NCBI RefSeq assembly: GCF_003031675.1
Contig: NZ_PYWX01000053.1
Span: 186,001-250,000 of the forward strand
Source: Pseudomonas palleroniana
GTDB taxonomy: Bacteria; Pseudomonadota; Gammaproteobacteria; Pseudomonadales; Pseudomonadaceae
Length of the DNA stretch: 64,000 nt
Reading direction: 5' to 3'
Each line of letters starts with the position of its first letter. Position 1 is the first letter of the stretch. The position numbers were made by a program, and so were the translations under genes. The notes beneath the pieces were generated by a model. The model ran no database searches. It had not been told where the DNA came from and saw only the letters and a program-made list of their open reading frames with translations. Positions 19,201 through 31,077 of the stretch are shown in pieces.

Positions 19201-20053
19201 GACGCATGTTCAGCAGCACGATCACCGGCACCAGCGAGAAGGCCAGGCCCAGCAGGCATTTGCCGATAAACGCCGGCAGCAGTTGCTCCAGCACCGCACT
19301 GCGGTCGAACAGCCCGCGCAATTGCCAGTCGCTTTTGCTCAAGGGCGTGACCAGTACGCTTTTATCCAGCTCGTCCGGGGTCAGCGCAGCAGGCCAGTGA
19401 GCCGGCATTCCACTGTCACGGCTGACCACACGCTGGTTCAGGCGGTTCTCGATCGCCCACATCGGGCGTTGGCCCTGGCCGTCCTGGGGCGTGAGGTTGG
19501 TCAGGTAGCCGGGGGCCAGGCGTAAGGCCCAATACATCTTCGAGCCGCCGCTGGGCTGGTGCAGCAGCAGATAGATGAGGGTGCCGTCCTTGTTGTTGCT
19601 CAGGTAATAGGACTGGGAATGGCTGCGCTTGACCAGTTCTTCCAGCCAGGCGCCGTCCTGGCTGTCACTGGCGGTATCGCTGATCATCGCGCCGCTGGGC
19701 GCGAGCAGGGCGAAGCTGCGCAGCTCCGGCAAGGAGCGCTGTAAGCTGCGCATCAAGGCCTGTTGCTGCTCGGGAGTGCTTGGCGGCTCGACAATGGGCA
19801 GCAGGTTGAGAGCGATCTGCGCGCTCAGGGCCATGTTCAGGCTGATCTGTTCAGCCAGGTCGGCACTGTAATCGATGGTGTACTGCTGCTGGTTTTTCTG
19901 GTTTTGCTGCAGTTGGTCCAGCAACTGCCAGAACAATAGGGCGAGCAGCATGAGGACAAGCGTCGCCAACGCGCCTTTGAGGGTGCCGTGCAGGGGCGCT
20001 CCCGGCGCAATATGAGCGGCGCGCAAGGGAGTTGGCGGCGTGACTTTGGACAA
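16202..20053 (-). CDS. morA: MorA: membrane-bound PAS-GGDEF-EAL c-di-GMP regulator
   Basis: This is a 1283-residue inner-membrane signalling enzyme. TM1 is at about residues 26-44, a periplasmic region follows, TM2 lies at about 262-283, then several cytoplasmic PAS/PAC modules (roughly 300-770, including [20 protein letters not shown] and DISERKA linker motifs), a GGDEF domain with intact GGDEF at 927-931 and an EAL domain with intact EAL at 1059-1061. Both cyclase and phosphodiesterase signatures are present, so it may make and degrade c-di-GMP. Length and position beside glyA match MorA of P. putida and PA4601, which control motility and biofilm. The start is a TTG with AGGA eight bases upstream; no upstream ATG exists in frame. 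Confidence 0.9.
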   Translation of the reverse strand: MSKVTPPTPLRAAHIAPGAPLHGTLKGALATLVLMLLALLFWQLLDQLQQNQKNQQQYTIDYSADLAEQISLNMALSAQIALNLLPIVEPPSTPEQQQALMRSLQRSLPELRSFALLAPSGAMISDTASDSQDGAWLEELVKRSHSQSYYLSNNKDGTLIYLLLHQPSGGSKMYWALRLAPGYLTNLTPQDGQGQRPMWAIENRLNQRVVSRDSGMPAHWPAALTPDELDKSVLVTPLSKSDWQLRGLFDRSAVLEQLLPAFIGKCLLGLAFSLVPVIVLLNMRRRQRQVHEGRRRYQDIFEGTGVALCVLDLSGLNSFFDKPYLQTREQLNLWLQDNPHGHKQLLKELRITEVNQVAVRLLNVSSCEEAWQRLINDCPDNATSIGHQILEALRTHQNQLELEIRCKDLAGNEQYLWLVMRLPEQQDDFNAVILSISDITSRKLIELSLVERESFWSDVVRTVPDHLYVQDVISQRMIFSNHHLGHTLGYNKAELQQMGEYFWEILLHPEDAEYYHDLRQQQRQAGYSTQLQCQLRFRHRNNQWRRFDIREQALARDKSAVVTRIIGVAKDITDQIEASESLRDSEQRYRMLAESISDVICSTDSQLALNYVSPSVNAVLGYDVDWVFKNGWQSIIANPQQLTGIYTLVEQVSRALGDADALNTLRDEVQTQLFLFDCLRADGRKVPIELRLVLVWDEHGAFEGILGVGRDISQQRRAEKDLRMAATVFEHSTSAILITDPAGYIVQANEAFSRVSGYDVADVLDQLPNMLTVDEQQEAHLRYVLKQLHQHSTWEGEVWLKRRNGEHYPAWVGITAVFDDEGDLASYVCFFSDISERKASEQRIHRLAYYDALTHLPNRTLFQDRLHTALQSAERQKSWVVLMFLDLDRFKPINDSLGHAAGDRMLKEMATRLLGCVAEDDTVARMGGDEFTLLLQPRVSREMALNRAITVAEQILASLVRPFVLEGREFFVTASIGIALSPQDGNELSQLMKNADTAMYHAKERGKNNFQFYQADMNASALERLELESDLRHALEQNEFVLYYQPQFSGDGKRLTGAEALLRWRHPRRGLVPPGDFIPVLEELGLVVDVGDWVLSEACRQLKTWHHNKVRVPKVSVNISARQFSDGQLGERIATILKDTGLPPACLELELTESILMREVNEALQILAGLKNLGLSIAVDDFGTGYSSLNYLKQFPIDVLKIDRTFVDGLPSGEQDAQIARAIIAMAHSLNLAVIAEGVETHEQLDFLREHGCDEVQGYLFGRPMPANRFEAQFSNDALFMFD

Positions 20054-20337
20054 GCTGTGATCCTGCGGTTTGGCTGGACTGGCGCGCGACGTGCACTATA
20101 AGCCGGACGCCCGAAGGGCGGCTAGCATGCCTTGAGTTGTGGCAAAGTGCCAGTCCCGCTTGGCTGGACTGACCAAGCGCATTGAGGTAGCTTTGCCGGT
20201 TACGCGGGGGCGTTCCAGCCCCAGACATTCAGGCTTTTTCCGCACGCAGGCATTGATTTCCGTCAACGGCCCGCGTGGCGCATGGCCTGCACGGGCTTCG
20301 CCCGCTTAATCCATCAGTCACTGACGCTAGGTTTACC

Positions 20338-22002
<1,665 letters not shown>

Positions 22003-22021
22003 TTCGGCGGGTGGATAAAGG

Positions 22022-22051
22022 AACGGAGCCTTCGGGCTCCGTTTTTTTTTG
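22022..22051 (+). terminator. Rho-independent terminator of ettA
   Basis: A 9-bp perfect stem (AACGGAGCC and GGCTCCGTT) with a TTCG loop is followed by a long T run. It begins 20 bases after the ettA stop. Confidence 0.93.
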
Positions 22052-22077
22052 CTTTTTTCCAGGGGGACTGAGGTGGA

Positions 22078-22168
22078 TTCGTTCGCGAGCAAGCCCGCTC
22101 CCACATTCGACCGCATTCCAAAGGCTGGAACCCAATCAAATGTGGGAGGGGGCTTGCTCCCGATAGCG
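22078..22168. repeat. Two REP copies in back-to-back orientation
   Basis: The left copy (22078-22107) is a CGCGAGCAAGCCCGCTCCCA variant on the minus orientation. The right copy (22139-22168) is the TGTGGGAGGGGGCTTGCTCC form on the plus orientation. The order is opposite to a REPIN and the two belong to slightly different REP variants, so they probably inserted independently. The 350-base gap between ettA and gdhA holds these, the ettA terminator and an inverted repeat (GGGTC at 22309-22313, GACCC at 22319-22323) just upstream of a TACAAT at 22328-22333. Confidence 0.8.
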
Positions 22169-22295
22169 CTCCAACTGTTGGTGCGTGCTCCAGGTTGAAA
22201 TCACTTTTTTGGTGCAAATAAGCCCAGTTATTTATATCCAATGCACCATTTAAATTCACAAAGGCGACATTTTGCGCTTTTCAGGTGCGATATGA

Positions 22296-24184
<1,889 letters not shown>

Positions 24185-24254
24185 GACATTCTCCCTCTAT
24201 GGAGCTTGGGCCATGTTCGCCGCGCTTTAGTTTCGGCGGATGTCTGAAAGCGAC

Positions 24255-24611
24255 CTATTGCGAGCGATAAGCCCGGGCGGCGTCGCGGTCCTTTTCCTGC
24301 TGCCAGGCGCGCTCACGCTCGTCCCAGTGGTTGTCCTTGTAGTCACGCAGCTCTTCGTTCTCACGCATGGCCTTGCACTGGCGAAAGCCATCTTCCCAAC
24401 CCGCGGCGTATTCGCGGTCTTTCAGATAACGCGGCACGTTCTTGCGAAACTCCCCGCTGATCACCCCGGCAGCCTGGCGCCCGCTGCTGCAGCCATCATC
24501 GAAGCCATCGGCAAAGGCCGGTGGATAACCCTTGGCCAGCAACTCTTGATGGGTGGACTGGCAACCCGACAACCACACTGCCGCACACAGCATTACCGCA
24601 TACCGCCACAT
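24255..24611 (-). CDS. Small lipoprotein of unknown function
   Basis: The 118-residue product starts with a lipoprotein signal peptide ending in lipobox L-S-G-C (Cys17), so it is expected to be lipid-anchored to the envelope. The mature part is hydrophilic with a GFDDGCSSGRQAAG segment and a charged C-terminal helix rich in E, R, W and D. The two remaining cysteines (in DDGC and RQCK) could form a disulphide. GGGAG precedes the start. I know no function for this family. Confidence 0.75.
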   Translation of the reverse strand: MWRYAVMLCAAVWLSGCQSTHQELLAKGYPPAFADGFDDGCSSGRQAAGVISGEFRKNVPRYLKDREYAAGWEDGFRQCKAMRENEELRDYKDNHWDERERAWQQEKDRDAARAYRSQ

Positions 24612-24738
24612 TGCTTGCTCCCTGGCCGTTTCACGGCTGATAGGGGAAGTCTAGAAGGGAATTTGTCGGGGCGGCGTGAAAGGGGTGTGAGAACGGTGTT
24701 GGGTTAAAGGGCGTTGGGTTAAAGACCTGCACTGCCCG

Positions 24739-24832
24739 TGTGGCGAGGGAGCTTGCTCCCGCTGGGGCGCGAAGCGGCCTCAAAAGATTGGGACTGCTGC
24801 GCAGTCCAGCGGGAGCAAGCTCCCTCGCCACA
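24739..24832. repeat. REPIN of a second REP class (TGTGGCGAGGGAGCTTGCTC)
   Basis: An inverted pair has TGTGGCGAGGGAGCTTGCTC at the left and its complement at the right, with a spacer containing the palindrome-like GACTGCTGCGCAGTCC. The end-sequence differs from the GGGAGGGGG class found elsewhere in the window. It ends five bases from the chorismate mutase stop and may act as its transcript end. Confidence 0.88.
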
Positions 24833-24837
24833 GAAGT

Positions 24838-25143
24838 TTATTGTGTAGGGTTGCTCGTCAGCGCCGCATGCTCCGCCAATTCCTGCTCGATAAACGCCGC
24901 GATCATCGCGCGATACACCTGTTCAGTGACTTCAGGGTTGGCGCCCACGGTCTGCGATAAACCTCTTACCTTGGCGATCACCTGTTCAACCCGCTGGGGC
25001 GCCTTGACGCCATCGGTGTCTTTTTTGAAGCGTGCGGCCTGGGAGACGTAGCGGCCGCGCTCGGCCAGCAGGGTGACGATTTGTTGGTCGAGGTGGTCGA
25101 TGTGGGTTCGGACTTCTTCGAGGGTGGTGCAGGTAACAGCCAT
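24838..25143 (-). CDS. Monofunctional AroQ-type chorismate mutase
   Basis: This 101-residue all-helical protein matches the short chorismate mutase II family, which converts chorismate to prephenate; PchB-like isochorismate pyruvate lyases share the fold. Visible conserved positions include R in EEVRTHIDHLD, R in LLAERGRYV, K in RFKKDTDG and the E/Q pair near the C-terminus (FIEQEL). No signal peptide is evident, so it is cytoplasmic. AGGAG precedes the start. With no salicylate or phenazine genes nearby, the pathway assignment (aromatic amino acids versus another branch) is open. REPINs lie on both sides. Confidence 0.8.
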   Translation of the reverse strand: MAVTCTTLEEVRTHIDHLDQQIVTLLAERGRYVSQAARFKKDTDGVKAPQRVEQVIAKVRGLSQTVGANPEVTEQVYRAMIAAFIEQELAEHAALTSNPTQ

Positions 25144-25203
25144 GTTGGTTGAGCTCCTGAATGGGCGGGCGATGCGATGTAGCTGAATATACGCGAGTCG
25201 AAA

Positions 25204-25292
25204 TGTGGGAGGGGGCTTGCTCCCGATAGCGGTGTGTCACTCAATGGCTACTTGGCTGATGCAAAGCTATCGGGAGCAAGCCCCCTCCCACA
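25204..25292. repeat. REPIN
   Basis: An inverted pair of the TGTGGGAGGGGGCTTGCTCC class extends with CGATAGC/GCTATCG into the spacer. It lies between the chorismate mutase start and the DUF4105 gene stop, 8 bases from the latter. Confidence 0.92.
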
Positions 25293-25299
25293 CCTTGAA

Positions 25300-27153
25300 T
25301 CAGTAGTGGTACCACTTCACTTCAAGCATCACTTCATTCATCGGCGTCGACAGGTGGCTGTACTCGCGCTGCGCACTCAAGCGTAATCCGAGGTTACGTG
25401 ACAACTCCCATTGCTGGTTCAGGCTGATACTGCGCCGCACTTCACCATTGGTGAAAAAGTCTCCCTTGGCCTCCAGGCTCAAATTCCCCAGCGGATTTTT
25501 CCACAGCACGCCGGTGTTGAACCCGGCCGCTGGGGAGATGGCTTCGCTGAAGTCGTTGTTATGCTCCACGCGTACGGTGCCGAGGGCGAAGCCGAGCATG
25601 TCGTCACTCAGTTGCCAGGTGCTGCCGGCGCCACCGTTGACGTGGGCCACCAGGGTTTGGTCGTCGTGCTTGCCCGGCACGCGTTCCAGGCCGCCGGTGA
25701 CTTGCCATGACCAAGGTTGCAAAAGGGCGTTGCGCGGGGTCAGGGAGCGGATGGTGGCGAGATCCAGTTGCTGCAGCTGCCAGTGGTTGCCTTCGTACTG
25801 GCGCAGTTTCATTTGCAGGATTTCGATCTGTGCACCAAGCGGGAAGCCTTCGGCGTTGTCGTTGAGGTCGTGGTAGGCCATGCGCAGGCCGTATTCGCCG
25901 AAGGTCTTGCTGCCGCGTGTGCCGATGCCGGCCTGCCAGGTGCGTGACTCATGGCCGTTCTCGGGCAGCCCGGGGCGTTCGATCTTGAGGTCGGGCGCCG
26001 GGTTCTGGTTGATGGCGCGCAGCAGTTCGAAGCTGCGCTGCGAGCGTTCGGTGTCGCGCTCCAGGCCATTGGCGCGGTAGCGACCGAGGCGGTAGGCCGC
26101 GTCGATGATCAGCGCCTGGCGCTCGCGGGGCAGGGCTTTGAAGGCCGGCGCCTGCAATTTCTTCTGGTCGTCGCTGATTTTCAGCACCCATTGCTGTTCA
26201 TCGCCATCCAGTGGCTTGGCGCGCTCCAGCAGCTCGCGCTCGCGGGACGGGCGATAGTCGATCTTCTCGACCAACCCCGCATCCTTTACCGCCTTGACGG
26301 TGTCGGTTGGAATGGCGGTCAGCGGGAATTGCTCCGTCAGGCGCAAGCCGGGACGGGCTACTTGCAGCAGCTCGAGCAGGCGGTACGAGCAGTTCTCGTC
26401 GAAGAAGAAGTAGTCGAACTGGATCTGCTTGAGCTCCCACACGTGCTCGACCATGCGTTCGGTTTCGACCTGGGTCAGGTTCAGGCGGTATTCCCACAGG
26501 TCGCGGTTTTCGAGGCTGCGGTACTCCGAGAGTTTTTCCTGGTAGGGCACCAGCGCGAACAGGCCGGGATAACCGCCCATCAGGCCCTTCCAGGCGTAAA
26601 GAATGCTGTTGTCGGAGCCTTCGATATAGGCGCCGAAGTTGATTGCATAGCTGAGCAGGGCGGTGTTGTTGCTCTGCACGTCAGCTTGGTCGATGCGCAG
26701 CAGCGTGTGACCGAACATCGACGACGGGCTGTTGAGGTATGCCGCCGGGAAGATCATCACGGCGCTGTGGGGCGCGACGTCCTTGAACCATTGCTTGAAC
26801 TCTGTGCAGTCAACGGCGGGCAGGTCGGTCAGGTGCAACTGGTCCTTGAGCCAGCGGGTGCGTGCGGGGTACACGCATTGGGCGTGTTTTTCACCCAGGC
26901 TGGCAGGTTGGTACAGCGCCTGGACGGTGGCCTTGAGTTCGGCATCCGGGTGGTGTGCGCCATCGGCAGCAATGAAGAATTTCTTGTCGCTGACATAACT
27001 GCGCCAGCCGCTGATTTTGCCGGCTTCGTAATGGCCCAAAGATAGCCAGAACGGGTCGTTGGCCAGTTGCTGCAAACGTTGATCATCAATAGGCGCGGCC
27101 GCATACAGCGGGGCGCAAGCGAAGAGTGCCAACCAGGCAAAGCGTTTGAGCAT
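25300..27153 (-). CDS. DUF4105 periplasmic domain fused to an outer-membrane beta-barrel-like C-terminus
   Basis: This 617-residue protein has a signal peptide (MLKRFAWLALFACAPLYAAA). A DUF4105 domain (about residues 120-280) carries the conserved PSSMFGHTLLRID and DENCSYRLLELL segments; the histidine and cysteine suggest a papain/NlpC-like fold seen in lacto-N-biosidase N-termini. The last 220 residues alternate hydrophobic and polar positions and end in WYHY with a terminal aromatic, as outer-membrane barrels do. It is probably an outer-membrane protein; a hydrolase role is inference. The DUF3015 gene lies upstream, separated by a terminator. Confidence 0.78.
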   Translation of the reverse strand: MLKRFAWLALFACAPLYAAAPIDDQRLQQLANDPFWLSLGHYEAGKISGWRSYVSDKKFFIAADGAHHPDAELKATVQALYQPASLGEKHAQCVYPARTRWLKDQLHLTDLPAVDCTEFKQWFKDVAPHSAVMIFPAAYLNSPSSMFGHTLLRIDQADVQSNNTALLSYAINFGAYIEGSDNSILYAWKGLMGGYPGLFALVPYQEKLSEYRSLENRDLWEYRLNLTQVETERMVEHVWELKQIQFDYFFFDENCSYRLLELLQVARPGLRLTEQFPLTAIPTDTVKAVKDAGLVEKIDYRPSRERELLERAKPLDGDEQQWVLKISDDQKKLQAPAFKALPRERQALIIDAAYRLGRYRANGLERDTERSQRSFELLRAINQNPAPDLKIERPGLPENGHESRTWQAGIGTRGSKTFGEYGLRMAYHDLNDNAEGFPLGAQIEILQMKLRQYEGNHWQLQQLDLATIRSLTPRNALLQPWSWQVTGGLERVPGKHDDQTLVAHVNGGAGSTWQLSDDMLGFALGTVRVEHNNDFSEAISPAAGFNTGVLWKNPLGNLSLEAKGDFFTNGEVRRSISLNQQWELSRNLGLRLSAQREYSHLSTPMNEVMLEVKWYHY

Positions 27154-27204
27154 AGGGGCAACTTAAGTCGGAATAAGTGAGACCCAAAGGGGGGCGGGTC
27201 CAAA

Positions 27205-27234
27205 AATAAGGCCCGCGTCTCGCAAGACGCGGGC
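27205..27234 (-). terminator. Terminator of the DUF3015 gene
   Basis: A perfect 10-bp stem (GCCCGCGTCT at 27211-27220 and AGACGCGGGC at 27225-27234) with a 4-base loop is followed on the minus strand by CTTATTTTTG. It separates the DUF3015 and DUF4105 genes. Confidence 0.85.
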
Positions 27235-27243
27235 GGGTCGAGC

Positions 27244-27732
27244 TTAAGCTTGGGTCGCGTATTTCGCCAAGCGGGCATCACCTTTCAGTACAGCGAGGGT
27301 GTTGGTGTGCACGTCGTCGGCGGTCACGTCAGCTTTGCTGAAGATCTGCTGGAAGTGCTCGTGGGTCACTGCCGCAAAGTGCTCGCGGTCCTCAGGGGCT
27401 ACGCCCAGTACCACCGCGTAGGTGGTCAGTGCTTCGCCATTGCCTTTGGCCATGTCTTCGGACAGCTCGTTCATCATGCCATTCATGGCAATCCAGGACT
27501 TGCCGCCGTAGGTCAGCTTGCTGTTGGTGTTACAGCCGTTGGTGCCCGAGGTCATGCCGAAGGTGGCGTTACCCGAGGTGCCGTTGGTGGTCGACGCGAG
27601 GAAGTGCGCCGGAGTACCGCGCTGGCCTTCGAACAGCATGTTGCCCCAACCGCAGTTCGGGCCGCCTGGTGCTTCTGCCATAGCATTGAGGGAGACAACG
27701 GTGAAGAGAGTACCAAGAAGGATCCGTTTCAT
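27244..27732 (-). CDS. DUF3015-family periplasmic protein
   Basis: This 162-residue protein has a signal peptide (MKRILLGTLFTVVSLNAMA). The mature start APGGPNCGWGNMLFEGQ and the segment TSGTNGCNTNS are hallmarks of DUF3015; two cysteines probably pair. The C-terminal half is helical and acidic. Function of the family is unknown. The start at 27732 is chosen because it begins the signal peptide; upstream in-frame codons are unlike protein. It is monocistronic by its terminator. Confidence 0.85.
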   Translation of the reverse strand: MKRILLGTLFTVVSLNAMAEAPGGPNCGWGNMLFEGQRGTPAHFLASTTNGTSGNATFGMTSGTNGCNTNSKLTYGGKSWIAMNGMMNELSEDMAKGNGEALTTYAVVLGVAPEDREHFAAVTHEHFQQIFSKADVTADDVHTNTLAVLKGDARLAKYATQA

Positions 27733-28002
27733 AGCTTTGTTCTCTTTGTGTGCAAACCAATGGACAAGGGGTTCAGGCGCTTCGCAGCGCCCTAAGGGGC
27801 CAGTTATTAGTCCAACCCGCGCAGTTTGGAGTTTAGGCATGATCCTGGGGTTCCGTTATTTTTTATAAAACAATCGGCCTTATCGCGATTTTTTTTGCAG
27901 GGCGCCTACCGCAGCGCAGCTTTCCCAACGGCGCGCCTTGCCATAGCGCGCAAGCGAGAGCCAGAATGCCGTCATCTGCCCCGCCTGATGTAAGGAAGCC
28001 CG

Positions 28003-30441
28003 ATGCCTGATCCTGTTGCTGCCAGCTTGCGTCTAGCGCCCGAAGCGCTGACTCGCCCTTTCTCCGCTGAACAGTTCAGCTTCTCGACCACCAATGATTT
28101 GGAGCCTTTTCGCGGTGTGCTTGGCCAGGAACGTGCGGTCGAAGCCTTGCAGTTCGGTGTGGCCATGCCACGCCCCGGTTACAACGTGTTTGTCATGGGC
28201 GAGCCCGGTACTGGCCGCTTTTCGTTCGTCAAACGCTACCTGAAGGCCGAAGGCAAACGCCTGCAGACCCCGGCAGACTGGGTCTATGTGAATAATTTCG
28301 ATGAGCCGCGCGAACCGCGTGCCCTGGAGCTGCCAGGCGGCGCCGCCGCAGCGTTCATCGCCGATATCAACGGCCTGGTCGACAACCTGGTGGCGACTTT
28401 CCCGGCGGTCTTCGAACACCCGACTTATCAACAGCGCAAAAGCGCCATCGACCGCGCCTTCAACCAGCGTTACGACAAGGCGTTGGACGTCATCGAACGC
28501 CTGGCCCTGGAAAAAGACGTAGCGCTGTACCGCGACAGCTCCAACATCGCCTTCACGCCGATGCTCGACGGCAAGGCGCTGGACGAAGCCGAGTTCTCGC
28601 AATTGCCGGAAGCTGACCGCGAGCGCTTCCACACGGACATTTCCGAGCTGGAAGAACGCCTCAACGAGGAACTGGCCAGCCTGCCGCAGTGGAAGCGTGA
28701 GTCGAATAACCAACTGCGCCAATTCAACGAAGAAACCATCACCCTGGCCCTGCAGCCATTGCTCGCTCCGCTGTCGGAAAAGTACGCGGAAAACGCCGCC
28801 GTCTGCGGTTACCTGCAGGCCATGCAGGTGTACCTGCTCAAGACTGTGGTCGAGCAACTGGTGGACGATGCCAAGACCGACGCCCAGGCCCGCAAGCTGC
28901 TCGAGGAGCAATACTGCCCGAGCCTGGTGGTAGGCCACCCGACCAATGGCGGCGCGCCGGTGGTTTTCGAACCGCACCCGACCTACGACAACCTGTTCGG
29001 TCGTATCGAATACAGCACCGACCAGGGCGCGCTCTACACCACTTATCGCCAGTTGCGCCCGGGTGCCTTGCACCGTGCCAATGGCGGTTTTCTGATCCTT
29101 GAAGCGGAAAAAATGCTCGGCGAGCCGTTTGTGTGGGACGCGCTCAAGCGTTCCCTGCAATCGCGCAAGTTGAAGATGGAGTCGCCCCTGGGCGAGCTGG
29201 GCCGCTTGGCCACCGTGACCCTCAACCCGCAGATGATTCCGTTGCAGGTCAAGGTCATCATCATCGGTTCGCGCCAGCTCTACTACGCGTTGCAGGACGC
29301 CGATCCGGACTTCCAGGAGATGTTCCGCGTGCTGGTGGACTTCGACGAAGACATCCCGATGGTCGACGAAAGCCTGGAGCAGTTTGCCCAGTTGCTTAAA
29401 ACCCGCACGTCAGAAGAAGGCATGGCACCGCTGACCTCGGATGCGGTGGCGCGCCTGGCCACCTACAGTGCGCGGCTGGCGGAGCATCAGGGGCGTTTGT
29501 CGGCGCGGATTGGCGATTTGTTCCAACTGGTCAGCGAAGCGGACTTCATTCGCCATCTGGCGGGGGACGAAATGACCGACGCAGGCCATATCGAACGTGC
29601 GCTCAAGGCCAAGGCCACGCGCACCGGGCGTGTGTCGGCGCGGATTCTCGACGACATGCTCGCCGGGGTGATCCTGATCGACACCGCCGGTGCAGCCGTC
29701 GGCAAGTGCAACGGGCTGACAGTGCTGGAAGTCGGCGATTCGGCCTTCGGCGTGCCGGCGCGGATTTCCGCCACGGTGTATCCCGGCGGCAGTGGCATCG
29801 TCGACATCGAGCGTGAAGTCAACCTCGGCCAGCCGATTCACTCCAAGGGCGTGATGATCCTCACCGGTTACCTGGGCAGTCGGTATGCCCAGGAATTCCC
29901 GCTGGCGATCTCGGCGAGTATCGCGCTGGAGCAGTCCTACGGTTATGTGGACGGCGACAGCGCGTCCCTGGGCGAGGCGTGCACGTTGATTTCGGCGTTG
30001 TCGAAAACGCCGCTCAAGCAGTGTTTTGCGATCACCGGCTCGATCAACCAGTTTGGTGAAGTGCAGGCGGTGGGCGGGGTCAACGAGAAGATCGAAGGCT
30101 TCTTCCGCCTCTGCGAGGCCCGTGGGTTGACCGGCGAGCAAGGGGCGATCATTCCCCAGGCAAACGTCGCCACACTGATGCTCGACGAGAAGGTGTTGCA
30201 GGCGGTGCGCAACGGCCAATTCCACATCTATGCCGTGCGTCAGGCGGATGAGGCCTTGAGCCTGCTGGTGGGCGAGCCTGCCGGCGAGCCGGATGCCGAA
30301 GGGCAATTCCCGGAAGGCAGCGTGAATGCGCGGGTGGTTGAGCGCCTGCGGGCGATTGCGGAGATGATCAGCGAGGAAGACCTGAAGGAAGCCGAGAAAG
30401 AGCTGGCACAGCAAGCCCTGGCTGAAGCCAAACCCACCTGA
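28003..30441 (+). CDS. Lon-like ATP-dependent protease (LonB/AAA_32 family)
   Basis: This 812-residue protein has an N-terminal AAA+ module with Walker A-like GEPGTGRFSF, a long helical insertion, a Walker B region (GGFLILEAEKML) and a C-terminal Lon protease domain. The catalytic dyad is intact: S653 in DGDSASLGE and K696 in VNEKIEGFF, 43 residues apart as in Lon. The P-loop lysine appears as R (GTGR), a feature to note. Families of this type (for example AsrA in P. aeruginosa) act in stress protein quality control. There is no Lon N-terminal substrate domain, so it is not the housekeeping Lon. Confidence 0.88.
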   Translation: MPDPVAASLRLAPEALTRPFSAEQFSFSTTNDLEPFRGVLGQERAVEALQFGVAMPRPGYNVFVMGEPGTGRFSFVKRYLKAEGKRLQTPADWVYVNNFDEPREPRALELPGGAAAAFIADINGLVDNLVATFPAVFEHPTYQQRKSAIDRAFNQRYDKALDVIERLALEKDVALYRDSSNIAFTPMLDGKALDEAEFSQLPEADRERFHTDISELEERLNEELASLPQWKRESNNQLRQFNEETITLALQPLLAPLSEKYAENAAVCGYLQAMQVYLLKTVVEQLVDDAKTDAQARKLLEEQYCPSLVVGHPTNGGAPVVFEPHPTYDNLFGRIEYSTDQGALYTTYRQLRPGALHRANGGFLILEAEKMLGEPFVWDALKRSLQSRKLKMESPLGELGRLATVTLNPQMIPLQVKVIIIGSRQLYYALQDADPDFQEMFRVLVDFDEDIPMVDESLEQFAQLLKTRTSEEGMAPLTSDAVARLATYSARLAEHQGRLSARIGDLFQLVSEADFIRHLAGDEMTDAGHIERALKAKATRTGRVSARILDDMLAGVILIDTAGAAVGKCNGLTVLEVGDSAFGVPARISATVYPGGSGIVDIEREVNLGQPIHSKGVMILTGYLGSRYAQEFPLAISASIALEQSYGYVDGDSASLGEACTLISALSKTPLKQCFAITGSINQFGEVQAVGGVNEKIEGFFRLCEARGLTGEQGAIIPQANVATLMLDEKVLQAVRNGQFHIYAVRQADEALSLLVGEPAGEPDAEGQFPEGSVNARVVERLRAIAEMISEEDLKEAEKELAQQALAEAKPT

Positions 30442-30462
30442 ATTTGGGTTTGACGCGGCAAG

Positions 30463-30551
30463 TGTGGGAGGGGGCTTGCTCCCGATAGCGGTAGGTCATC
30501 ACTGAATAGGTTGACTGACACTCCGCTATCGGGAGCAAGCCCCCTCCCACA
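30463..30551. repeat. REPIN
   Basis: An inverted pair of the TGTGGGAGGGGGCTTGCTCC class with CGATAGCGG/CCGCTATCG-like inner arms lies 21 bases after the Lon-like stop. The 313-base gap to the next gene holds this REPIN and an AT-rich promoter-like stretch. Confidence 0.92.
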
Positions 30552-30754
30552 TTGGGTTGGCAGTGTATTTTTTTTGGGGTGGTTAGCCAATAAATTGACG
30601 CTTCCTGGGAGGCCATGCCCGTTGGTCCCTACAACCTTGGTTTGTTGTGGTTTTCCTCTATTCTCAACTTAAGGGATATCCACAGGAGTCGCAGGATAGA
30701 AACAGCCTCGCCATGTGCCTGAGGTTGAACACCGATCTACCGAGGGTCGCCGCC

Positions 30755-31072
30755 ATGTCGCGCAACCTCAGCCTTACCCGCCAGTGCCTGGGCCTGGTCA
30801 CCCGTATCGAATGCTCCATTCGTCCTCTGGCAGGGGATAACGGGATGTGGACGTTGTTGTTTGCCGCCGGAATGACCGGCGAACAGCCTTCCACCATCAA
30901 GTCCCAAGGCCCGTTTCATGGACCCTTCGTGGCAGAAACCATTCTTCAGTCGATTGTCGACAGCCTGACCCTGCACGGTTACGAGCAGGCGGACGATCCG
31001 CAGATCTGGTGCCTGCATATGCAGGCACACCTGCGACAGCTCAACGGTAGCCAGGAACGCCTGGCGCTGTAG
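30755..31072 (+). CDS. Conserved hypothetical protein, 105 residues
   Basis: The product is a small soluble protein without signal peptide or membrane helix. Its sequence (starting MSRNLSLTRQCLG, ending RQLNGSQERLAL) shows a mixed alpha/beta pattern with MWTLLFAAGMTG and FVAETILQSIVDSL segments. The ATG at 30755 has GAGG nine bases upstream; an in-frame ATG at 30713 would add 14 residues. By position it may correspond to the small gene after the Lon-like protease in other pseudomonads. No function recognised. Confidence 0.65.
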   Translation: MSRNLSLTRQCLGLVTRIECSIRPLAGDNGMWTLLFAAGMTGEQPSTIKSQGPFHGPFVAETILQSIVDSLTLHGYEQADDPQIWCLHMQAHLRQLNGSQERLAL

Positions 31073-31077
31073 CCAGG

